DNA of 64,000 nucleotides, from NCBI RefSeq assembly GCF_002252625.1, contig NZ_NQKW01000001.1, positions 186,001 through 250,000 on the forward strand. Reading direction: 5' to 3'. The translations under genes and the position numbers were made by a program. Shown here in pieces: positions 58,085 through 64,000 of this stretch. A model generated the notes under the pieces. It did not search any database and was not told where the DNA came from. It was given only the letters and a program-made list of their open reading frames with translations. The stretch's first letter is position 1; the number at the start of each line of letters is the position of its first letter. The stretch is from Synechococcus sp. 1G10. GTDB lineage: Bacteria > Cyanobacteriota > Cyanobacteriia > PCC-6307 > Cyanobiaceae.

Positions 58085-58223
58085 CGTTGTACCTCTGTAC
58101 ATATGTTTCAACTACCAGCGGACAAGCAACCTGCGTGGATCGTGAGGACCAATCAGTTCCACACCTGCGATCCGGCACGCAGCCATACTTGAGTTTTGCT
58201 GCGAAGCATGATTGATTGAAGAT

Positions 58224-58613
58224 CTACTTCATCTTGCGACCAATCCGAACGAATACCCAGGCGCTGGTCACAGCAGCGCCGATGCATGGAAGAAGGACGA
58301 TGAGCTCGCCAATACCAACTTGATTTGAGGACAGCGTGACGACCACAATGAAGCTGGCAGCAGCAATAAGGCATAGGCAAAGGGCACTTGCTCTCTGCAG
58401 GCTTGGAACGAAACCTGTCGCGACCAGGCAAATCCAAAGCGTAGGAGCTACGTAGATACCCCAAGCCAACCAATCAAGACTATTCCAGGCGATCTCAATA
58501 AGGGCACCGAGGCCTCTTGCCCGTGCAAGCTCACCGACGTAAAGAAAGAATGTCGCCAGCAGAACGTAAGGCACCACAACTATGGCCCCAACGGTATGCA
58601 GAAGTTTATTCAT
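58224..58613 (-). CDS. Hypothetical membrane protein, 129 residues
   Basis: This protein has four predicted membrane helices with few charged residues between them and ends in a basic Arg-Ile-Gly-Arg-Lys-Met-Lys tail. Codon use is less GC-rich than in flanking genes, suggesting recent acquisition. The start ATG is at 58613. No domain was recognised. Confidence 0.6.
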   Translation of the reverse strand: MNKLLHTVGAIVVVPYVLLATFFLYVGELARARGLGALIEIAWNSLDWLAWGIYVAPTLWICLVATGFVPSLQRASALCLCLIAAASFIVVVTLSSNQVGIGELIVLLPCIGAAVTSAWVFVRIGRKMK

Positions 58614-58701
58614 TCAGAGCCACCTGATAAGTGCGATCTTCTAGCCCATCACTCAGGGCTGAAGCAGTCGCCATAAGAACGTATTGAAATGAGAGGACAG
58701 C

Positions 58702-59004
58702 TTACTGGAAGCGGCTGAGTCCAATAAGCGCTTCCCACTCCACAACTCGCGCTTGATCAGACAGCATTCCGTCTTTGGCTCTGGGACTGGATGCAACAAT
58801 CATTCTGGCAGCTTCAAGATCTTCCGCCTGTATGATCCAAAGCCCGGTGCCATCATGAGGATAAAAGGGTCCGCAGCAGAGGAGTGTTCCATTCTCCTCT
58901 TGCTCTTTGAACCAGGACAGCTGCTTCTGGTCATGCTCAGGATGAGCCTTCTTGTATTCATAGTAGCTTGACTGTGTAGCCACAACAACGGCAAACAGCT
59001 TCAT
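58702..59004 (-). CDS. YciI-like protein
   Basis: This 100-residue protein has the ferredoxin-like YciI fold pattern: Met-Lys-Leu-Phe-Ala-Val-Val-Val, a His in Ala-His-Pro-Glu-His, Gly-Pro-Phe-Tyr-Pro-His-Asp-Gly-Thr-Gly and Ala-Arg-Met-Ile-Val-Ala-Ser-Ser-Pro. A GAGAG site lies before the ATG at 59004. The function of this family is poorly known; some members are muconolactone-isomerase-like. Base composition differs from the core genes. Confidence 0.72.
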   Translation of the reverse strand: MKLFAVVVATQSSYYEYKKAHPEHDQKQLSWFKEQEENGTLLCCGPFYPHDGTGLWIIQAEDLEAARMIVASSPRAKDGMLSDQARVVEWEALIGLSRFQ

Positions 59005-59030
59005 TGGTTTCTCTCTGGCAGTGTCCATTG

Positions 59031-59237
59031 GGCTATGGGAGCTTGACTTGGGAACGCCAGGCCGCCGAGACATTCAAGGCCGCTTGCCGCACGCTGCTGG
59101 AGCAGCAATGCCAGGAACTCGGGATCGCAGATCCTGGCCGGCTGGCCAGGCAGCTCCATCTCCTGCTCGAAGGAGCCCTGGTCATCACCTGCTTCGAACG
59201 CGATCCCCGCGCCGCCACCGCTGCCGCATCCGGTTGA
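59031..59237 (+). pseudogene. TetR-type regulator remnant (C-terminal part)
   Basis: About 65 residues resemble the C-terminal ligand-binding end of TetR regulators: Cys-Arg-Thr-Leu-Leu-Glu, Gly-Ile-Ala-Asp-Pro-Gly-Arg-Leu-Ala-Arg-Gln-Leu-His-Leu-Leu-Leu-Glu-Gly-Ala-Leu. The N-terminal helix-turn-helix is missing, and no start codon or promoter fits. It abuts the opposite YciI-like gene. A deletion or insertion event probably removed its front half. Confidence 0.5.
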
Positions 59238-59384
59238 CAACCAGCCACGGCATCCGCAACGCCATCGAAACCTGCTGGCGCCAGAGGTTCCGCCAGGGCT
59301 CCGCTGAATTCCGGGGCTGAGTCGGTGCCGCAGGGTGAGCGACCGGGGGATCTCGGGGAGCAACGGGAATATACTCACATGGCT

Positions 59385-59745
59385 TCAGGGCCTGATCCGA
59401 CCGTTGGGCATATTGCGATGGCCCGCTTCATGCAGCTGCTGCTGAATCGTCTGTTCAGACTTGGCATAGGAACCTTCTCCGAAGTGGCTGGCGCGGATGC
59501 GGCCCAGATGGTCGATGAAGTAATCGCCGGCCAGTAGGTGTTGTTGAAAGCTTTCCAGATCGCGAAGTCGTTGTCGATCACCACCGGGAAGGTCACCCCC
59601 AGCTTGTGGCTGGCCTAGTGCACATTGGCGTGGTCCATGTACTTCTTAGCCCAGGCCCGTAAGTGGGGAAAGGTGCGCACGCAGTTGATGCACGAATAGG
59701 TCCAATTATCGACAATCACCGCCTTGCCCCAGAGCTGATGGTCAC
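59385..59745 (-). pseudogene. Redoxin (TlpA/DipZ-like thioredoxin) pseudogene
   Basis: The minus strand encodes Lys-Ala-Val-Ile-Val-Asp-Asn-Trp-Thr-Tyr-Ser-Cys-Ile-Asn-Cys-Val-Arg (CxxC at 59681-59692). After Asn-Val-His there is a TAG stop at 59615-59617, then Leu-Gly-Val-Thr-Phe-Pro-Val-Val-Ile-Asp-Asn-Asp. A frameshift near 59530-59540 follows. The shifted frame reads Asp-Tyr-Phe-Ile-Asp-His-Leu-Gly-Arg-Ile, as expected for the family, and ends at 59385. A segment of about 15-20 residues also seems deleted before the stop codon. The remnant is clearly non-functional. Confidence 0.75.
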
Positions 59746-59851
59746 GGCACCCCCAAGGGCCAGCCGCTGCCAGGAGGTGGCCTGCAGAGACCGTAACAGG
59801 GGTTTGGAGCGTCAGACCTCAAAATGAGGGCAATTAGCCACGGGACAGGGG

Positions 59852-60283
59852 ATGACCCTGCTGCGCTACTTCGCCAACCTGCGCCCAGGGAAACAGGTGC
59901 TCTGGTGCTACCTGATCTGGTATCTGGTCAGTGCCATCGCGCTGTTCGAGCCCGACCCTCTGCTGTGGCTCAACTCACTGGGTCTCAGCGTGATCATCGG
60001 TGTGGGCCTGATGCTCAGCGTCTCCCGCGCTGTTCCCGCGCCAAGCGATCACTGGACGACGCTGCGGCTGTTCCTGATGCCGTTCTGCGTATCGAGCTTT
60101 GCTGCGCTGACCAAGGGAAAGGGCTACGTGCTGCTGATCCCCGGGCGGGGAGAGGTGCTCACGCTTTCACTTGTCGCCTGCGGCGGATTTCTGCTGGCCT
60201 GCCGTCTGCTCAGGGGTCAGCGGAGTCTGCGGAATGATTCCCAGACTCCAGCAACGGATCACACCGGCACTGACCCCCTCTGA
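59852..60283 (+). CDS. Hypothetical membrane protein, 143 residues
   Basis: This protein has about four membrane helices starting at Leu-Trp-Cys-Tyr-Leu-Ile-Trp-Tyr-Leu-Val and ending in a polar tail (Asn-Asp-Ser-Gln-Thr-Pro). Its codon use is GC-rich like the core genome. I do not recognise a domain. It lies between the redoxin pseudogene and the convergent glucosidase. Confidence 0.6.
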   Translation: MTLLRYFANLRPGKQVLWCYLIWYLVSAIALFEPDPLLWLNSLGLSVIIGVGLMLSVSRAVPAPSDHWTTLRLFLMPFCVSSFAALTKGKGYVLLIPGRGEVLTLSLVACGGFLLACRLLRGQRSLRNDSQTPATDHTGTDPL

Positions 60284-60494
60284 TGGACCGCTGGCCAGAG
60301 GGCGGGGCCCATGGGCCTGGTGAACAGCAGCCCATGCCCAGAGAATGCGCACCTGGCACCCTTGCTCGTGACGATCACGTCAGGCCGGTCCGAAGTGGGG
60401 CGATTCGTTCAGCCTGCTTCTGGTGAGTGCGGCAGGGCTCATCCAGGCCCACGACATGGCCAGACGAACTCTCTCCTCCCCAGGTGCAGGCGGC
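60284..60494. other. Non-coding convergent intergenic region
   Basis: The stretch lies between the ends of the 143-residue membrane protein and the glucosidase gene. Open frames such as the one starting at 60423 lack family features and run opposite the glucosidase gene. I see no clear terminator or RNA. Confidence 0.5.
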
Positions 60495-63236
60495 CTAACT
60501 GGGGGGCTGAGCAAGCCGGCCGGCCCGCTCCTGGATCAGCAGAGCGACCAGGCCGGTCCAGCCCGTCTGGTGGCTCGCCCCCAGACCGTTGCCGCTGTCG
60601 CCATGGAAATACTCGTGGAACAAATGCAAGGCCTGTCCGCCGGCATCGGTGAGGAAAGCGGCGGAGCCGCCGTAGGCCGGCACAGCACCGGCAGCGTCGG
60701 GCAGAAAAAGGGAGATCAACCGGTCGGTGATCAGGTCGGCAGCCTGCTGAAGGCTCATCCAGCGGCCGGAACCGGTGGGGCATTCCACCTGGAAGCCGTC
60801 ACCGGCGTAGCGATGGAATTGGTGCAGGGCCTCGATCAGCAGGAGGTTGACCGGAAACCACACCGGGCCACGCCAGTTGGAATTGCCCCCGAACAGGCCG
60901 GAACGCGACTCCGCCGGCTCGTATCCGACCTGGTGCACGCGGCCTTCGAACGAAAAGACGTAGGGATGCTCGGCGTGGTGGCGGGAGAGGGAGCGGATGC
61001 CGTGGTCGCCGAGGAATTCGGCGGGATCGAAGAGGCGATCCAGGATGCGGCGGAAGCGATCCTGCGCCACGAAGCGGTGGGGGCTGAGGTAGGTGAGGGC
61101 GAGGAGGCGGCGGGCCTTCTGCCCCTGGGTCTCCATGCAGGCCACGTTGACCTTGAGATCAGGGCGGTGACGGATGAACCACTCCAGCCGCTCCTTGAAA
61201 TTCGGGAGTCGATCAATGACATCGGGCTCCAGGATCGCTGTGGCAAAGAGGGGAATCAGCCCCACCATCGAGCGAATCTTCAGTGGCAGGCTGCTGCCAT
61301 CCGGCAGTTGCAGCACGTCATAAAAGAAGCCGTCCCCATCGTCCCAGAGCCGGTGGCCACCAGTGCCGATGTGATTCATCGCCGCGGCGATGTAGAGAAA
61401 ATGCTCGAAGAACTTCGTCGCCATGTCTTCGTAGACGGGATTCTCGAGCGCCAGCTCGAGAGAAATGGTGAGCATGTTGAGACAGAACATGCCCATCCAG
61501 CTGGTGCCATCGGCCTGCTCGATGAAGCCGCCGGTGGGTAGCGGCGCGCTGCGATCGAACACACCGATGTTGTCGAGCCCGAGGAAGCCGCCCTGGAAGA
61601 TGTTGTTGCCCTCAGCATCCTTACGGTTCACCCACCAGGTGAAATTGAGCAGGAGCTTCTGGAACACCCGCTCGAGAAAAGGTCGATCGCCTGTGCCGGT
61701 GGCCTTTTTCTCCCTGCTGTAGACCTGCCACGTGGCCCAGGCGTGGACAGGCGGGTTGACATCGTCGAAGGCCCATTCGTAGGCGGGCAGCTGACCGTTG
61801 GGATGCATGTACCACTCGCGCGTCAGCAGATCGAGCTGGTACTTGGCGAAGCCGGGATCCACCAGGGCGATGGGCACGCAGTGGAAAGCCAGATCCCAGG
61901 CGGCGAACCAGGGGTACTCCCATTTGTCGGGCATGGACAGAACGTCATCCGCGTGGAAGTGCTGCCACTGGCGGTTGCGGCCGAGCCGGTGCCCCGGTGG
62001 TGGCGGCGTGGCCGGATCCCCCTCGAGCCAGTCGCGGATCACGTAGAGGTAGGTCTGCTTGCTCCAGAGCAGCCCGGCAAAGGCCTGGCGCTGCAGGTCG
62101 CGCAGGGGGGGCGGCAAAGAGGGTGGGAGCAGATCGGCGTAGAAAGCATCAGCCTCCTGCAGGCGTGCCAGGAAGACCCCATCGAATTCGTCGCCGAGAG
62201 GATCGCCAGGGAGCGGGCGATTCACCAGCCGCAACTTCAGCACCCGGGTTTCCCCCGCTGCCAGGGGCAAGACGTAATGCAGGGACGCTTTGGTCCCGAT
62301 TCCTGTCGGATTCACCGCCCCACGGTCGCCCTCCACCACACACTTGTTGATGCCGTCCTTCACAAAGGGGCTGGGGTTCTCAGCGCCGAACAGTCGTCTG
62401 GCGTTGGTCTCGTTGTCGGTGACCAGCAGCTCGGGCTGTGCACCCATGGACCCATCGGGGGCAGCGTCGAACGCTTCGGCATGGAGCCAGAACTCCCCCA
62501 TGGAGGGGTGACTCGCGAGCAGGCTGAGCCAGGGTGCGGCATCAGGAGCGGAGGCGGCGGCAAATGGCGCGTCAGGCTTAATTGAGGGCCGGGGTTCGTC
62601 GCCTCCCCAACTCCAGGTGTTGCGAAACCAGAGGGTGGGCAGCAGATGAAGGGTGTGGGGATCGGGGCCGCGGTTGGTGACGCTGAGGCGCATGAGGATG
62701 TCGTCCGGGGACTGCTTGGCGTATTCCACCTGCACGTCGCAGAAGCGATCGCCGGCGAAGATACCTGTGTCCAACAGCTCATATTCGGGGGCGTCGCGGC
62801 CCCGGCGGCCGTTCTCCGCGATCAGCTCCTCATAGGGAAAGCAGCCATTGGGGTAGCGGTACAACCCCTTCATATAGCTGTGGCTGGGGGTACTGTCGCG
62901 ATAGAAATAGACTTCCTTTACGTCTTCTCCATGGTTGCCTTGGGGGCCGGTCAGACCGAAGAGTCTCTCCTTGAGGAAGGGGTCCAGGCCATTCCAGAGG
63001 GCGAAAGAGAAACAGAGCCGCTGGTGGTTATCGCATAGGCCCAGCAGGCCGTCCTCCCCCCAGCGGTAGGCCCGCGAGCGGGCCTGATCGAACGGGAAAT
63101 GGTTCCAGGCCTCGCCATCGGCGCTGTAGTCCTCCCGCACCGTTCCCCACTGGCGATCGCTGAGGTAAGGGCCCCAGCGGCGCCAGCGGGCTTCATGGAG
63201 ATCGTCGGCAGCCAGCCGCTGCCGTTCAGCCGACAT
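60495..63236 (-). CDS. GH63-like glucosidase / glycoside hydrolase
   Basis: This 913-residue protein resembles the (alpha/alpha)6 barrel glucosidases of the GH63/MGH1 type, sometimes annotated as mannosylglycerate or glucosylglycerate hydrolases. Blocks are Trp-Asp-Leu-Ala-Phe-His-Cys-Val-Pro, Asp-Lys-Trp-Glu-Tyr-Pro-Trp-Phe, Pro-Ala-Tyr-Glu-Trp-Ala-Phe and Asn-Trp-Arg-Gly-Pro-Val-Trp-Phe-Pro. No signal peptide is present. It could release glucose from a compatible solute or storage sugar. The substrate is not known. Confidence 0.82.
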   Translation of the reverse strand: MSAERQRLAADDLHEARWRRWGPYLSDRQWGTVREDYSADGEAWNHFPFDQARSRAYRWGEDGLLGLCDNHQRLCFSFALWNGLDPFLKERLFGLTGPQGNHGEDVKEVYFYRDSTPSHSYMKGLYRYPNGCFPYEELIAENGRRGRDAPEYELLDTGIFAGDRFCDVQVEYAKQSPDDILMRLSVTNRGPDPHTLHLLPTLWFRNTWSWGGDEPRPSIKPDAPFAAASAPDAAPWLSLLASHPSMGEFWLHAEAFDAAPDGSMGAQPELLVTDNETNARRLFGAENPSPFVKDGINKCVVEGDRGAVNPTGIGTKASLHYVLPLAAGETRVLKLRLVNRPLPGDPLGDEFDGVFLARLQEADAFYADLLPPSLPPPLRDLQRQAFAGLLWSKQTYLYVIRDWLEGDPATPPPPGHRLGRNRQWQHFHADDVLSMPDKWEYPWFAAWDLAFHCVPIALVDPGFAKYQLDLLTREWYMHPNGQLPAYEWAFDDVNPPVHAWATWQVYSREKKATGTGDRPFLERVFQKLLLNFTWWVNRKDAEGNNIFQGGFLGLDNIGVFDRSAPLPTGGFIEQADGTSWMGMFCLNMLTISLELALENPVYEDMATKFFEHFLYIAAAMNHIGTGGHRLWDDGDGFFYDVLQLPDGSSLPLKIRSMVGLIPLFATAILEPDVIDRLPNFKERLEWFIRHRPDLKVNVACMETQGQKARRLLALTYLSPHRFVAQDRFRRILDRLFDPAEFLGDHGIRSLSRHHAEHPYVFSFEGRVHQVGYEPAESRSGLFGGNSNWRGPVWFPVNLLLIEALHQFHRYAGDGFQVECPTGSGRWMSLQQAADLITDRLISLFLPDAAGAVPAYGGSAAFLTDAGGQALHLFHEYFHGDSGNGLGASHQTGWTGLVALLIQERAGRLAQPPS

Positions 63237-63290
63237 GGTCTGGCACCGCCGGGCCCCGCAGACCCGAGCGCTTCAGATCGGCGGGGTTCA

Positions 63291-63494
63291 TCAGGATCGT
63301 GTCGCGATGGGGCTTACCCCGTAAATCTTCGCCTCTTTGTACACGACTTCGCCGTGTTGGGAGTAGCTGCGAGCCGTGAACGGCACGCTGAACAGCGGGC
63401 CCTGCTCGCTGAATTCCCGCTTCGTTTCATCGATCGTGGCAATCGAGCCGTAACCCGGCGCGGTGCGGGCGATCACCGGCCAAGGATTCCCCAT
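63291..63494 (-). CDS. Small hypothetical protein, 67 residues
   Basis: The minus frame from ATG 63494 encodes a compact protein with [19 protein letters not shown] and [10 protein letters not shown]. Composition is like a real soluble protein, unlike the Arg/Ala-rich antisense frames upstream in the same open frame, which continue to 63968. It is divergent from msrA by 48 bp. I know no function. Confidence 0.6.
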   Translation of the reverse strand: MGNPWPVIARTAPGYGSIATIDETKREFSEQGPLFSVPFTARSYSQHGEVVYKEAKIYGVSPIATRS

Positions 63495-63542
63495 CCGATC
63501 GGGACGTTCACGGGTATTCCCTGCATCACCCACGAACCTGTC

Positions 63543-64000
<458 letters not shown>

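Noticed and set aside
59325-59537. A 70-residue plus-strand gene
   Set aside because: It runs opposite the redoxin pseudogene, and the conserved sequence is on the minus strand.
57958-60494. Insertion sequence or prophage remnant
   Set aside because: No transposase, integrase or terminal inverted repeats can be read; only decayed non-mobile genes are seen.

Overview
The window is one stretch of a GC-rich picocyanobacterial chromosome, probably of the Synechococcus/Cyanobium (alpha-cyanobacterial) type. The diagnostic genes are apcD for the allophycocyanin B alpha subunit, a short cyanobacterial Hfq divergent from dapF, hemJ, a Ycf35-like gene, a dnaK3-type chaperone with its dnaJ partner, ribBA with a long picocyanobacterial-style tail, cobN, and DUF3110, DUF1995, DUF3370 and DUF4330 proteins. 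Genes are densely packed on both strands. There are many 4-14 nt start/stop overlaps and several tail-to-tail overlaps, as expected of a streamlined genome. Coordinates, frames and motifs were read directly. Family names come from recognised motifs and overall similarity, without database searches.

Layout: 0-2.5 kb holds the 5' end of an rlmD-like methyltransferase, apcD, and a 1.07 kb gene-free stretch with a 16-nt tandem repeat array. 2.5-6.4 kb holds a J-domain protein, a DUF3370 secreted protein, a 38-residue protein and a group 3 sigma factor. 6.6-10.3 kb is an overlapping run gpsA-phzF-spoIID-like-Ap4A phosphorylase. 10.3-12.2 kb holds an SDR enzyme and three small proteins. 12.2-20.8 kb pairs ilvE-metH with divergent cobN, placing B12 synthesis beside a B12-dependent enzyme. 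20.8-25.2 kb holds a 181-residue unknown protein, a PHP phosphoesterase, hemJ, uvrC and a flavin reductase-like protein. 25.3-31.8 kb holds coaD, a coiled-coil protein, a PBP4-type carboxypeptidase, DUF4330, DUF1995, a cysteine desulfurase and a dapF with an unusual tail. 31.8-38.4 kb holds hfq, leuS, frmB-frmA and pgi. 38.6-44.2 kb holds wall-related proteins, an M61 peptidase, a Ycf35-like gene, purN and argC. 44.2-52 kb holds ribBA, a cyclophilin, mtnP, murQ, DUF3110 and dnaK3-dnaJ. 52-57.96 kb holds pstCAB, tRNA-Ser(GGA), two ferredoxins, an inositol phosphatase and hisZ. 57.96-60.5 kb is an accessory patch with small membrane proteins, a YciI-like protein and two gene remnants. 60.5-64 kb holds a GH63-like glucosidase, a 67-residue protein and the start of an exported msrA.

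Most genes are housekeeping: amino acids (metH, ilvE, dapF, argC, hisZ, leuS), cofactors (cobN, ribBA, coaD, hemJ, cysteine desulfurase), cell wall (PBP4, amidase, SpoIID-like, murQ), phosphate uptake and stress response. I see no CRISPR array, intact insertion sequence, prophage or recognisable defence system. The most unusual items are a four-cysteine module fused to DapF next to a cysteine desulfurase, a ribBA with no canonical start codon for its conserved N-terminus, the tandem repeat locus after apcD, a ribbon-helix-helix-like/J-domain fusion, and the decaying accessory patch.
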